Below are positions 9,153-18,313 of a stretch of DNA of 46,271 bases, piece by piece. The notes beneath the pieces were generated by a model. It was given only the letters and a program-made list of their open reading frames with translations, searched no databases and had not been told where the DNA came from. The stretch is from an uncultured Paraglaciecola sp. (GTDB taxonomy: Bacteria; Pseudomonadota; Gammaproteobacteria; Enterobacterales; Alteromonadaceae): the NCBI RefSeq assembly GCF_913020055.1, contig NZ_CAJWCF010000025.1, positions 1-46,271 of the forward strand, written 5' to 3'. The position numbers and the translations under genes were made by a program. How positions within the stretch are numbered: the stretch's first letter is position 1; every line of letters begins with the position of its first letter.

Positions 9153-10402
9153 TATTGACCGCTCTGCATGGTGGACGAAGCCAACTTATTGGTTGAATTA
9201 CGAAAGAAGTACAAAGTGGTCGCCAACAGCGCCATAGGCAGCAACGACAAGTAAAAAGCATTTTTCCCGCCAAAAGTATCAAACACAAGGCCAGTAATAA
9301 CCGAACCTGTGGTGCCACCAAGCGCAGAAAAAACAACAATCAAGCCTGTCATTTGTGCATGTTTTGCTTTTTCCAAAGAACTTAGCATTACAGAGTTAAT
9401 AATTGGATAGATGGGTGCCATCATCAAACCAGCTAAGGGTAAAAGATAAGCGGCGATGGGCGCATTAAAAATACCTGTAATGCCCGTTGGGTCGATGTCA
9501 TCTGCTAAGGGCAAACTCAACAGCATTAAAATAGCCATCATCGCGATACATATATTCAAAAATAAAAACCAATTCATGTACTTCAATATCTGCCCGGCCA
9601 TTAATCTGCCAATAGCTATCATAGCCGCAAAAATACTGGTGATTTGCACACTCACATCAACTGGCAGGTGTAATACTTCACTATTAAAAGTAGGTAACCA
9701 GGTGCCAATGCCTTGCTCTATTAATACATAAAGAAAAACAGACAAAACAAATACCAAAACCAGAGGTTTATATGCCAATTTAAGCATGTCTACAAACTCG
9801 TGGATCAGGCCATTATTTTGTGGTTCAACTGGGGCTTTTTGAATGGGTGAGAATAAAACAATACCAGCGGTGATGAACAATACTGCGGCTAATGGGTAGT
9901 ATACATTTAGCCAATCGAGTGAAGTGGGTGCTTCTGGGTCTATATAAGCACTGAAGATCCAATAACCAGACAATACGCCCAGCATAAAAATACCCTCAAT
10001 TGTATTCAGTAAGGATGAATGAGAACGAGTATCGTGGGTGAGTTGACCTACAAGGGAATAAACAGATACTTTGACTAAAGCAAAGGAAGTTCCGATACAG
10101 GCGAACAACAACTTTATCGCAACAAAGTCCCCCCAAATAGGCGTGACTAAACAAGCGCCTGCTGCCAATAATAAACCAAACAACATCGCCATTTTGTAAC
10201 CAATTCTTGGAATAAAAGAGGCGACGAGAAAAGACACAAGGGCGATGGATAAATCTTTAAACCCTTCAAGCGTACTGGCATCTGGCTTACTGATACCAAA
10301 GCTGTTTATGGATTGCAAAATAACCGTACCCACACTGTTCAACAAAATTGCGAACATAAAGTAACAAGCTGCAATCGCACTAATCACAAGCAATCGGGAC
10401 AT
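9152..10402 (-). CDS. MFS sugar permease, probably trehalose uptake
   Basis: Polytopic membrane protein of 416 residues with about twelve hydrophobic segments in the major facilitator pattern. The first segment (LLVISAIAACYFMFAILLNSVG) and PRIGYKMAMLFGLLLAAGAC resemble the FucP/GlcP-type sugar porters. The frame is open to a GTG at 10408, but the ATG at 10402 gives the more usual start. Its stop overlaps the trehalase start and an operator for the neighbouring LacI protein lies about 55 bases upstream. It is therefore inferred to move trehalose or a related disaccharide across the inner membrane. Confidence 0.85.
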   Translation of the reverse strand: MSRLLVISAIAACYFMFAILLNSVGTVILQSINSFGISKPDASTLEGFKDLSIALVSFLVASFIPRIGYKMAMLFGLLLAAGACLVTPIWGDFVAIKLLFACIGTSFALVKVSVYSLVGQLTHDTRSHSSLLNTIEGIFMLGVLSGYWIFSAYIDPEAPTSLDWLNVYYPLAAVLFITAGIVLFSPIQKAPVEPQNNGLIHEFVDMLKLAYKPLVLVFVLSVFLYVLIEQGIGTWLPTFNSEVLHLPVDVSVQITSIFAAMIAIGRLMAGQILKYMNWFLFLNICIAMMAILMLLSLPLADDIDPTGITGIFNAPIAAYLLPLAGLMMAPIYPIINSVMLSSLEKAKHAQMTGLIVVFSALGGTTGSVITGLVFDTFGGKNAFYLSLLPMALLATTLYFFRNSTNKLASSTMQSGQ

Positions 10403-10455
10403 ACACACTCAACTCATAGAAATTTAATGACGTTAGTCTATAGCCAACACAGTAT

Positions 10456-10475
10456 AAATGCAATCGATTGCATTT
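10456..10475. promoter_or_regulatory. LacI-family operator upstream of the MFS-trehalase operon
   Basis: A perfect 20-base palindrome, AAATGCAATCGATTGCATTT, lies 54 bases upstream of the transporter start. Its centre CAATCGATTG recurs twice in front of the TonB-dependent receptor gene. A CG-centred palindrome is the expected form of a LacI-family site, and the LacI gene is the next gene at 10495-11514. Confidence 0.85.
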
Positions 10476-10494
10476 ATTTTCTAAACAAACCTCT

Positions 10495-11514
10495 TTAGTG
10501 ACGGGTGGAATTACGGGTTATTAACTCAATATCAATAACAGTAGATTGCGTTGGTTTACCCTCAAATTGGTTTACCAATTGATTCACCATCACTTCTGCC
10601 GCTTTTTTTATGTTTTGCCTAATAGTTGTTAGCGAAGGGTGAAACAGCTCTGCCATCGCAATATCATCAAAACCTACTATCGCTACTTCGCTGGGAATGC
10701 CTATGTATCTTTCTTTTAGGGCCTTAAGCGCCCCTAAGGCCACCATATCACTTGACGTGACTATGCCATCAAAAAATAAACCATGATGCAAAATCGTCTC
10801 ACTAATTTTTTCATAGGCTGCGGTACTAGTAATATCAATAGACAAGGTTAATTTGTCTTCAATTATACAGCCTGCTTCAGACAAGGCTTGGCGATACCCT
10901 TTATAACGTTCTGCCAATTCCAAATGTTCAGGATCACCTAAGAACACAATATTTTTGCATCCACTGTCTATCAAATGTTTGGTTGCAATATACCCTCCTA
11001 ACTTGTTATCGCTGCCAACTACAGTGTAATCAACGTCAGATGTAGGGTCGCCCCATACAACCATAGGTAGTCCAGAACGCGCGACCGCATCAATTTTTTC
11101 ATCACTTTTACCTTGGCCGACTACAATGATGCCATCTGCCCTACTACTCGAAAGAAAATAATTAGCCCAATCATCGGATGCCATAAAAGAATTCGATAGC
11201 AATAATTCATACCCCTTATTATTAAGTGCCTGATTAAGTTCACCTACTACTTTTAGTAAAAAGGGGTCACTAATACTTTGTTCAGTATGGTCTACCAAAT
11301 TCAAGATCACTGCTATCACGTTAGTTTTTTGAGTACGTAAACGGCTTGCAGCTGCGTTGATACTAAAATTATACTTAGTTGCTAGTGCCTTTATTTTGTC
11401 TCTGGTTGCCTGTTTGATAACGGGGTTGTCGTTCAAAGCCCTTGACGCTGTAGATGTAGAAACTCCAGCCAGCTTGGCAATATCAGCAAGTGTTAATCTT
11501 TTATCCGCTTTCAA
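10495..11514 (-). CDS. LacI-family transcriptional regulator of the trehalose locus
   Basis: DNA-binding helix-turn-helix at residues 7-30 (LTLADIAKLAGVSTSTASRALN) and hinge helix near AASRLRTQ, followed by a periplasmic-binding-protein-like sensor domain to residue 339 with GFDDIAMAELFHPSLTTIRQ near the end. The start codon is TTG at 11514, because no in-frame ATG precedes the HTH. The gene lies between the MFS/trehalase operon and the divergent TonB receptor. Three matching palindromes in both flanking regions support a local regulon and possible self-control. The inducer is inferred to be trehalose or a derivative from the trehalase neighbour. Confidence 0.92.
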   Translation of the reverse strand: MKADKRLTLADIAKLAGVSTSTASRALNDNPVIKQATRDKIKALATKYNFSINAAASRLRTQKTNVIAVILNLVDHTEQSISDPFLLKVVGELNQALNNKGYELLLSNSFMASDDWANYFLSSSRADGIIVVGQGKSDEKIDAVARSGLPMVVWGDPTSDVDYTVVGSDNKLGGYIATKHLIDSGCKNIVFLGDPEHLELAERYKGYRQALSEAGCIIEDKLTLSIDITSTAAYEKISETILHHGLFFDGIVTSSDMVALGALKALKERYIGIPSEVAIVGFDDIAMAELFHPSLTTIRQNIKKAAEVMVNQLVNQFEGKPTQSTVIDIELITRNSTRH

Positions 11515-11607
11515 AATGTAGTCCGTCTCAATAGTTTAATAAAAAGAGTTTGGTGTTTATTCCAAAGCACAACTCTACTCTACCATATTTGTGTTACTTG
11601 AAATAAA

Positions 11608-11624
11608 TTTCAATCGATTGCAAA
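11608..11624. promoter_or_regulatory. LacI-family operator 1 upstream of TonB receptor
   Basis: TTTCAATCGATTGCAAA carries the same CAATCGATTG core as the other two sites, with a one-base deviation in the left arm. It is centred 23 bases from operator 2, close to two helical turns, which would suit binding of two dimers on one face. It also lies in the regulator's own upstream region. Confidence 0.8.
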
Positions 11625-11630
11625 AATAAA

Positions 11631-11646
11631 TTGCAATCGATTGCAA
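11631..11646. promoter_or_regulatory. LacI-family operator 2 upstream of TonB receptor
   Basis: TTGCAATCGATTGCAA is a perfect 16-base palindrome 52 bases before the receptor start. It matches the site at 10456-10475 in the inner 14 bases, TGCAATCGATTGCA. Confidence 0.85.
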
Positions 11647-11698
11647 TTTTACATAAGGTTAACAACAGGAACACAATCACACATCCAAGGTAACTAAA

Positions 11699-13969
11699 AT
11701 GAAAACTAAAACATTCCATAAAAAATTACTACCGGTCAGCATTGCCCTTATCATGACAGGTTCGGTTCTAGCGCAAGAAGAAGCCCCAGATGAAAGTAAC
11801 AATACCGATTTTATTGAACAAATTATCGTAACTGGCACCGCCAGCGGAAACGCCATAAGGAAAGTCGACGCTAGTTATGCATCGACTTCATTAAGTGCAG
11901 AAGATATTTTGAAATTAGCCCCTAAAAGCACTGCCGAGCTATTCAGAGCTGTACCAGGAGTATGGGCTGAAAGCTCAGGCGGAGTTTCAGGAGCTAATGT
12001 CTTTGTCCGAGGTTTTCCTTCTGGTGGTGATGCCCCTTTTTTAACGGTGCAACTTCAAGGAGTGGGCATCTACACCCCTCCATCAGTGTCTTTTCTTGAG
12101 AACTCAACACTATTTCGCGTAGACGAAACGATTGAGTTTATGGATGCATTACGTGGTGGACCAAATTCAGTTTTGTCCAATGGACAACCTGGATTAACAA
12201 CTAACTTTTTACTTAAAGAAGGTCAAGACGAAACCGAAGGTACATTTAAGTACACAACTTCAGACTATGGATTACAGCGGATTGATGCCGTGCTCAGTGG
12301 AGCCTTGGCTGAAGACTTTTATTATATGTTCGGTGGTTACGTCCAGCAAAGTTCTGGGGTCAGAGATGCCGGTTTCACGTCAGAAAAAGGCAATCAATTT
12401 ACTATCAACTTAACCAAAGAATTAGACAACGGTAAAATCAACTTTTACACACGAATTACTGATGACCGCGGCACATGGTACACACCATCTCCTCTAATAG
12501 AGGGGGTAGATAACAGCTTTGTACATTTAGGTACTTTAAATAGACAAGCAACTATCAATTACGGCCCAGAGGGCAATAGCAGTAGTGAAGCCTTTGATTT
12601 TGGTGAAGGCCGTGGCTGGGATGGTTCGGTTTCTGGCGGCAGTATTAACTTAGAACTAGGGGATGGTTGGACTTTTGTTGACCGTTTCTCTTTTACAAAA
12701 GGTGAAGCAGACACCTTAGGTTTAGTCACAAATGGTGACCCAGTAAGGCTTTCAACCGTAGCTGATAACGGTGACTCAGCTACCGGTGCGGTAACGGGCG
12801 ATACCTACGCTGGTAGCACTTTTGTGCAACAATTAGGGAGGTGGGTTGTGCGTAAAGACATTGAGTCTTTTACCAATGATTTGGCCTTAACTAAGACCAC
12901 AGATACTTTCAAGACCTCTGTAGGTTTTTTCAGTTCTAGTTACTCGTCAAATGATTGGTGGGCATTAGGTAATCACGCCTTTCACGTTGTGCAAAGTGGT
13001 GGTGAAGCCCTGGCTGGTATAGCTTGCAATGACAGTGTTGCAGGTTGTGGCTGGAACTACGATATCAACAGCACTGGTGATGGCAAAACCACGGCTCTTT
13101 ATGCTGCTGTAGATTATCAATTTAGTGATGACCTGAGTGCTGATATTGGTATCAGAAACGAAAACCATCAAATTGAATATAGCGTGGACGAAGGGTTAGA
13201 TGGACTGATTACCAAAACTGTTCAGTATGATGAGTCTGATGTTGCCTACACTTTAGGCGTGAACTGGCAATTTGAAAAAGATTCAGGTGTATTTACCCGT
13301 TACAGTGAAGGCAGCAAAATGCCCTATTTTGATGATTTTCGTGATAATTTTGGCAGCTACACCAACGGTAACGACCTTATCTCCGATGTGGTTCAATTTG
13401 AATTGGGCTACAAACTTGCCGCTGAAAACTACAACGTTTACGCTACGGGTTTTTATAATGAAGTAGAAAGCTCTCAAACCCCTATTCCTGGCGGCGCATC
13501 AAATTTATTCGCTACAGAAGCTATGGGTATTGAATTAGATGCCGCCTATTTCACTGATGGTGGATTCGCAGTATCACTTAATGCAACCATTCAAGATTCT
13601 GAAGTGGTTGATTCTGTTGATACAACTGTAATTGGTAAAGAAGCGCAGCGTCAGCCAGCTTTCCAGCTACGCGTTACACCAAGCTATGACTTCGAAATGA
13701 CAGATTTTTATGCCACCGTATACGGCACACTATCTATTGTTGACGATAGATTCGCTGATTCAGGTAATACAGTAGTGTTAGACGGTTACGAAAGTCTAGA
13801 TTTCGGCCTAACCGTTGCTAACGATAGTGGTTTAAATATGAACTTAGCTATTCAGAACCTGACTGACGAAGATGCGTTAACTGAAGGAGATCCTCGTAAT
13901 CCGACTGCACCCAATGGTCGTTTTATCTTGCCTAGAACAGTCACTTTTAGTGTGGGTTACTCGTTCTAA
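11699..13969 (+). CDS. TonB-dependent outer-membrane receptor, trehalose-locus type
   Basis: The 756-residue protein has a signal peptide (about 1-25, ending SVLAQ), then a TonB-box-like FIEQIIVTG and the plug domain (about 45-175: TAELFRAVPGVW, VFVRGF, MDALRGGPNSVLSNGQPG). A 22-stranded-barrel-type region ends in the aromatic terminus VTFSVGYSF. It would import an oligosaccharide through the outer membrane using TonB energy. The paired operators upstream and the LacI/MFS/trehalase genes on the other strand indicate trehalose or a related glucoside as substrate. An AAGG RBS precedes the ATG. Two terminator hairpins follow the gene. Confidence 0.93.
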   Translation: MKTKTFHKKLLPVSIALIMTGSVLAQEEAPDESNNTDFIEQIIVTGTASGNAIRKVDASYASTSLSAEDILKLAPKSTAELFRAVPGVWAESSGGVSGANVFVRGFPSGGDAPFLTVQLQGVGIYTPPSVSFLENSTLFRVDETIEFMDALRGGPNSVLSNGQPGLTTNFLLKEGQDETEGTFKYTTSDYGLQRIDAVLSGALAEDFYYMFGGYVQQSSGVRDAGFTSEKGNQFTINLTKELDNGKINFYTRITDDRGTWYTPSPLIEGVDNSFVHLGTLNRQATINYGPEGNSSSEAFDFGEGRGWDGSVSGGSINLELGDGWTFVDRFSFTKGEADTLGLVTNGDPVRLSTVADNGDSATGAVTGDTYAGSTFVQQLGRWVVRKDIESFTNDLALTKTTDTFKTSVGFFSSSYSSNDWWALGNHAFHVVQSGGEALAGIACNDSVAGCGWNYDINSTGDGKTTALYAAVDYQFSDDLSADIGIRNENHQIEYSVDEGLDGLITKTVQYDESDVAYTLGVNWQFEKDSGVFTRYSEGSKMPYFDDFRDNFGSYTNGNDLISDVVQFELGYKLAAENYNVYATGFYNEVESSQTPIPGGASNLFATEAMGIELDAAYFTDGGFAVSLNATIQDSEVVDSVDTTVIGKEAQRQPAFQLRVTPSYDFEMTDFYATVYGTLSIVDDRFADSGNTVVLDGYESLDFGLTVANDSGLNMNLAIQNLTDEDALTEGDPRNPTAPNGRFILPRTVTFSVGYSF

Positions 13970-13994
13970 TAAAGCCGGGGTATTTTGATATAAC

Positions 13995-14025
13995 GCCTGT
14001 AGACCATTAGTTTACAGGCATTTTT
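13995..14025 (+). terminator. Rho-independent terminator after the TonB receptor
   Basis: Stem GCCTGTA (13995-14001) pairs with TACAGGC (14013-14019) around an 11-base loop and is followed by ATTTTT. It lies 26 bases after the receptor stop codon. Confidence 0.75.
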
Positions 14026-14046
14026 ATTATTGGAATGGACATAAGC

Positions 14047-14077
14047 AAAAGGGATGGCATAAGCCATCCCTTTTTTT
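14047..14077. terminator. Bidirectional terminator between the TonB receptor and rnpB
   Basis: Perfect 8-base stem GGGATGGC (14051-14058) / GCCATCCC (14063-14070) with a 4-base loop, flanked by AAAA on one side and TTTTTTT on the other. It can end transcripts from both strands. It lies just beyond the 3' end of rnpB, which is on the minus strand. Confidence 0.85.
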
Positions 14078-14085
14078 GTAGATAT

Positions 14086-14465
<380 letters not shown>

Positions 14466-14472
14466 GCGGCGG

Positions 14473-14501
14473 ATTTTACGCAGGTTACACATTAGATACA
14501 A
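14473..14501 (-). promoter_or_regulatory. rnpB promoter
   Basis: On the minus strand, -35 TTGTAT (14501-14496) and -10 TAAAAT (14478-14473) are separated by exactly 17 bases. The GC-rich discriminator CCGCCGC leads to a start at about 14465, the 5' end of the mature RNA. The GC-rich discriminator is the type linked to growth-rate/stringent control of stable RNA genes. Confidence 0.75.
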
Positions 14502-14656
14502 TCACAATCCTAAACAACTTAGCTGCAGTAATAATGGAAGTGAGTTTAAGGGTGTATGTCACAAAAAATTTAGCGGTAAAATGGTCGTGTTGATTAGAAA
14601 AAAGTAGACAAATTATGACTGGTTACATGTATTAAATTTTAACAAACAACATTAGG

Positions 14657-15073
14657 TCAGGTCAGTCCATACCCTTCATTTTTTAGCCATTCTTTGGCCT
14701 CTGAATCAGTTTTAAAAAAGCGCCTTTCAAATACATCTGGCAATGCTTTTGATGGTTGTTTTTTTGTGTATTTGTGGAATAAATCAAGCTTAACGCTTTC
14801 GATATTAGTGTTAATTATGGCTTCTCTTTTCATACCTAGACGTTTGCATTCAACTGACAACTGCACAATCAGCAACTCACAATCAGGTGTGCATAATTCC
14901 CATTCCATAACATCACTGATGAGCCCCCAAGGTTTATCTTTAATTGGGCTAATGATTTCAAGAAAAACTTCGCTATAAGCTTTAGCCGTTTCTGCATTCC
15001 AGGCGCCAGTTACCACCACCAACACAATGTCACCTACGAGAGTTACCTTAAAACCACCATGTTGATTAAACAT
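14657..15073 (-). CDS. Small STAS/SpoIIAA-like domain protein, unknown role
   Basis: A soluble 138-residue protein without signal peptide. The pattern of an opening beta strand (DIVLVVVTGAWNAETAKAY), a central PWGLISDVMEWEL strand-turn and alternating helices resembles the SpoIIAA/STAS-like fold used in regulatory binding. This is a fold-level impression only. It ends the long minus-strand gene series, 12 bases after the AgmX/TonB-like gene, so it is probably co-transcribed with the ExbB/ExbD cluster. No catalytic motif is seen. Confidence 0.5.
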   Translation of the reverse strand: MFNQHGGFKVTLVGDIVLVVVTGAWNAETAKAYSEVFLEIISPIKDKPWGLISDVMEWELCTPDCELLIVQLSVECKRLGMKREAIINTNIESVKLDLFHKYTKKQPSKALPDVFERRFFKTDSEAKEWLKNEGYGLT

Positions 15074-15085
15074 ATCCGAGCTACC

Positions 15086-16114
15086 TTAGAAGGGTAAAAA
15101 GTTAAAGGAATAATCCAAGATAGTAGCTGTTACGCTTTGCTCGCCAAAATTGATCAGTTTTATCCTATTAAGTAATTTGTTTTCAACATTTTCTGAATCC
15201 AGTTCGCTAAACACCAGCTCTACTTTAGAGACTGCACCACTTGGCTCTATGCTTAACTTAACTGTTACTTTTCCTTGCAAGCTAGGATCAGAACGTAACG
15301 CTTTGCGATAAATAGCGTAAATAGCACCTTTGTTGGCATCTAACACTTTACGAATAGATTCGGTGTCTCGATTACCTAATACCGTATCTTCAGTCACAAT
15401 TTGTTTCGCTGCTAACGACGCTAATCCTTCACTAGGTGCAAGGTATTCAGTGTTTTTGCGACCCGCAAGCTCTCCTTTTGAGCCGACGTTGGTGGTTAAC
15501 CTACTGGTGTCTACCCCTCCGCTATTACCCGCCACTTTTTTACCAATAAATTTACGCTGAGTTTGGTTGCTTGCACCTGCCCCTTTGATGGTATCGGTAT
15601 CGGCTAGATTGGTCAGGCTAGCATCGTCTCGCATACTGGCTAAATCATCTTGGAAGGCCAACAAACCCGATTGTTTGGCTTTGGTTTTAGCCAGTTCAGT
15701 AATCTCAGCTTGGGTGGGCACTTTTTTCACTTCTTTAGGTGGTACCTTCTTGGGCTCTACGGGTTTAGGTGGAACAGGTTTCGGTTTTTCAATTATAGGC
15801 TCAGGTACAACTGGCTTTGGCTTTGGCTTGGGCTCTGGAATAGGCTTAGGAGGTTCAACTTTTCTAGGCGTCATTAAACGCGTCAATTGAGGTGGCACCT
15901 TTTCTTTATCAGCGCGAGCACGCTCTGGTAACTCCTGCCACTTCACCACTGCCGCAAAGGCAAGAGTGATGCACATAACAACAGCAGTGATAGTTTTAAA
16001 ACGTTTATTTTCCAGTTCACTTGAAGACCAAGGCAACACTGTAATAAAGGCATTAGGGACTGACATTTTACTGTTAGCAGTAGCAGTATGCACATTCATG
16101 CTGGCGGCATTCAT
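15086..16114 (-). CDS. AgmX/PglI-type TonB-like periplasm-spanning protein
   Basis: The 342-residue protein has a short cytoplasmic N-terminus, one TM helix (about 39-58), a proline/lysine-rich stretch (about 85-130, PKPKPKP-type repeats) able to cross the periplasm, and a C-terminal domain. In that domain the pattern ESIRKVLDANKGAIYAIYRKAL...GKVTVKLSIEPSGAVSKVEL matches the AgmX/PglI C-terminal family, which is related to TonB. It probably transmits motion from the adjacent ExbB/ExbD motor to partners in the periplasm or outer membrane. It overlaps the upstream ExbD-like gene by four bases (ATGA). No TonB-box reader can be assigned, and the homology to myxobacterial gliding proteins is inferred from domain type. 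Confidence 0.85.
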   Translation of the reverse strand: MNAASMNVHTATANSKMSVPNAFITVLPWSSSELENKRFKTITAVVMCITLAFAAVVKWQELPERARADKEKVPPQLTRLMTPRKVEPPKPIPEPKPKPKPVVPEPIIEKPKPVPPKPVEPKKVPPKEVKKVPTQAEITELAKTKAKQSGLLAFQDDLASMRDDASLTNLADTDTIKGAGASNQTQRKFIGKKVAGNSGGVDTSRLTTNVGSKGELAGRKNTEYLAPSEGLASLAAKQIVTEDTVLGNRDTESIRKVLDANKGAIYAIYRKALRSDPSLQGKVTVKLSIEPSGAVSKVELVFSELDSENVENKLLNRIKLINFGEQSVTATILDYSFNFLPF

Positions 16115-16677
16115 AGGGTTTCTCCCTGAGCTACCACTGCATTTTCAACTTGATTATCACCTTTCTGGACAGCTGGTTCTTGTCCTTCTACCGCCAAAGA
16201 TATGTTGGTAAACCCAGCTTGAGCACAGGTCTGCATAATACGTTTGAGTAATGTATAAGGGATGTTCTTATCACCCATAATGGTAATCGCTCTTTCGATA
16301 TCATTACCATCGGCGTCTTTTTCATCGCTGTTACCTGCGCGGTTAATTTGGTAAGCCAACTCGGTCACCAACTCTGGTATCAGGTCATCGTTTTGACTCA
16401 AAATAGTCGGTACATCAGCTAATTTCTGGCCTTGTAGAATGAGATCGTTATTGTTAACCATCAATATCAAGGTTTCTTTCGCTGCTTGTTGCGCTGTAGA
16501 TTCGGGTAATTTTACACTTTTATTGTTTTGTAAGACTTGTACATCTGATGCATTAACCATCAAGAAAAACACCAAAATAGTAAAAATATCCATCAATGAT
16601 ACTAAGCTGAGCTTGGAGTCTTTCGCCATACGTTTATGATGACGATCCATGCGCATCGCTCTTGCGGATTTTTTCAT
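16111..16677 (-). CDS. ExbD/TolR-like protein with the proton-path Asp
   Basis: This 188-residue inner-membrane protein has one TM helix near residues 24-44 (LSLVSLMDIFTILVFFLM) and a periplasmic domain. D30 sits at the position of the essential membrane Asp of ExbD/TolR/MotB. The C-terminal half (DKNIPYTLLKRIMQTCAQAGFTNISLAVEG) is the usual ExbD periplasmic fold. It overlaps both its neighbours by four bases, forming a strictly coupled ExbD-ExbD-AgmX unit. With the ExbB-like protein it should form a proton-driven stator. Confidence 0.92.
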   Translation of the reverse strand: MKKSARAMRMDRHHKRMAKDSKLSLVSLMDIFTILVFFLMVNASDVQVLQNNKSVKLPESTAQQAAKETLILMVNNNDLILQGQKLADVPTILSQNDDLIPELVTELAYQINRAGNSDEKDADGNDIERAITIMGDKNIPYTLLKRIMQTCAQAGFTNISLAVEGQEPAVQKGDNQVENAVVAQGETL

Positions 16678-17237
16678 TTTAATCCCCCAGACAACCCATT
16701 TGGTCCACTAGGTCTAGCATCGCTTGGGGCATCTCCTAAGGAAATTTTTGGGAAAAGCTCGGCATCCACCACAGAGGCGATTAGCACATCTTGGTACGAA
16801 CGTGTGGTATCCATTAAGGCCACAATCACTTGATACGGAATTTTTTCTTCTAATAATAAAGTGGCTGCTTTTTTATCAATATTTTTGTTTATCAGAGTCT
16901 GCTTTATTTGCCTAAGCACTAACTGTAAAGCAGGGTAATCATAACCTTGTTCGGTAACCGCTATATCTTTTACCAAGTACCCTTGAGGGTAATAAACGGC
17001 AATACTGTCTGCTCGCACCACCAGCTCTAAACGCTGATCTTTCACATCAAGGTTTTGTTCACTTGCTTCACCAAGTTGTGGCAAGGCAAGTTCTAACACG
17101 GTAATCCGCGAGAACACCATCATCATCAACAGCACTGGCACCAGTACAATCATCAAATTCATAAAAGAAGTGATGTCTAATTCAGCTTCTTTTTTGATTT
17201 TTCGACTACCACGACCGAATTTTGCTATACCCGCCAT
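16674..17237 (-). CDS. ExbD/TolR-like protein lacking the membrane Asp
   Basis: This second ExbD-like protein of 187 residues has one TM helix (about 22-43, ITSFMNLMIVLVPVLLMMMVF) and a periplasmic domain ending EKIPYQVIVALMDTTRSYQDVLIASV. When aligned by eye to the E. coli ExbD segment PFIDVMLVLL, the proton-carrying Asp is replaced by N27. An Asp is present earlier (D21) but at the membrane edge. The pair with the Asp-bearing ExbD at 16111-16677 therefore looks functionally unequal. It lies 44 bases after the ExbB-like gene and overlaps the next ExbD by four bases. Confidence 0.9.
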   Translation of the reverse strand: MAGIAKFGRGSRKIKKEAELDITSFMNLMIVLVPVLLMMMVFSRITVLELALPQLGEASEQNLDVKDQRLELVVRADSIAVYYPQGYLVKDIAVTEQGYDYPALQLVLRQIKQTLINKNIDKKAATLLLEEKIPYQVIVALMDTTRSYQDVLIASVVDAELFPKISLGDAPSDARPSGPNGLSGGLK

Positions 17238-17281
17238 ATCGTATTCCTATGCTTGAACCTAGAATAATCTGTTGGATGAAC

Positions 17282-17956
17282 TTAACGATTATCGTCTGTA
17301 GAACGAGATTGGGTACTCAGGTCATTCCGTGCAATTAGGGCGTTTAAACACTTCACCCCAGCCATTTCCATGCTGTCTATTATTTCAGTTGTTTTGGTTT
17401 GTAATACAGAGTGAAAAACCAATAGAGGAATAGCGGCTATCAAGCCAAAGGCCGTGGTATTCATCGCTACCGAAATACTCTGAGACAACAAACTGGCCTT
17501 TTCAGACGGATCAGCCGTTGCCACTGCTGAGAAAGCGGCAATCAAACCAATGATAGTGCCCAGCAAACCTAACAAGGTTGAGATATTTGCCAGCGTCGCT
17601 AAATAAGCCGTACGTTTTTCGAGTCGAGGTGTGGTTTCCATTAACCCTTCTTCCATCGCATATTCGATGTCTTCACGTCTTTGGCTATGGTTCAATCGAG
17701 CCATACCAGCGCCGATAATCCGGCTAATTGGCGCTTTATCACTGCTGGCAAAACTTAACACTCCGGTGTAATCATGTTTGTTAAGCAGTGGCTCCATTTG
17801 TTTAAAAGCTCTCTTATTCACACTTTTGGAAAAGGTTAAAAAGAAATAGCGTTCGATTGCTATTGCAAGACCAATTGCTAATACAACCGCAATTGGAAAC
17901 ATAAAGGTTCCACCTTCTTGAAAAAACCTGATTACCACTTCAAAAAAATCCATCAC
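17282..17956 (-). CDS. MotA/TolQ/ExbB proton channel family protein
   Basis: The 224-residue inner-membrane protein has TM segments at about 15-35, 112-140 and 155-180. The last two belong to the MotA/TolQ/ExbB domain (LATLANISTLLGLLGTIIGLI and SISVAMNTTAFGLIAAIPLLV, carrying the conserved LGLLGT and TTAFGL motifs). It forms the channel part of a proton-motive-force motor with the two ExbD proteins that follow at 17237 and 16677. The order ExbB-ExbD-ExbD-AgmX equals the order expected for AglR/AglQ/AglS-like motors. Confidence 0.93.
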   Translation of the reverse strand: MMDFFEVVIRFFQEGGTFMFPIAVVLAIGLAIAIERYFFLTFSKSVNKRAFKQMEPLLNKHDYTGVLSFASSDKAPISRIIGAGMARLNHSQRREDIEYAMEEGLMETTPRLEKRTAYLATLANISTLLGLLGTIIGLIAAFSAVATADPSEKASLLSQSISVAMNTTAFGLIAAIPLLVFHSVLQTKTTEIIDSMEMAGVKCLNALIARNDLSTQSRSTDDNR

Positions 17957-18004
17957 TGACTCCTTCTAATATATGTCTTCATCATAACTATTTACCCTAA
18001 ACTG

Positions 18005-18313
18005 TTAAGTATCATCCTGTGGTTTGGGGTATATGTTTTTGTTCTCTAAAATTTTTATTTGACGCTTTAGTTCGTCTCTTTGTAACGGCACAAAGGTTTT
18101 ATTAATACGTTCAACAATCGGGCTAGGTAGTGCTTGTTTTGCTTTAGGTGATTGCCACGGCACTATGGTCAACACTTTTGGCTGCTCTTGGTTCCCCCGA
18201 ATAGTCTCTTCTAACTGAATCACCTCTGGTTGTTGCGCAACAAGGGTATGACTAAAAAAGCCTAACGGCAGCACAAAACACAAAACGGGTAAATACTGTT
18301 TTATATGCTTCAT
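18005..18313 (-). CDS. Small exported protein of the envelope operon, unknown
   Basis: The 102-residue protein has a signal peptide (about 1-25, MKHIKQYLPVLCFVLPLGFF, cleavage near LVAQQ). The mature part is charged and includes a C-terminal helical stretch (RDELKRQIKILENKNIY). A longer frame opens at 18379, but the ATG at 18313 overlaps the upstream TPR gene's stop by four bases (ATGA) and begins a proper signal sequence, so it was chosen. It lies 48 bases before the ExbB-like gene. No family is recognised. Confidence 0.7.
   Translation of the reverse strand: MKHIKQYLPVLCFVLPLGFFSHTLVAQQPEVIQLEETIRGNQEQPKVLTIVPWQSPKAKQALPSPIVERINKTFVPLQRDELKRQIKILENKNIYPKPQDDT

Noticed and set aside
15330..15890. 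Plus-strand open frames rich in Ser, Gly and Phe
   Set aside because: They are shadows of the proline-rich AgmX-like gene on the minus strand, with no RBS.
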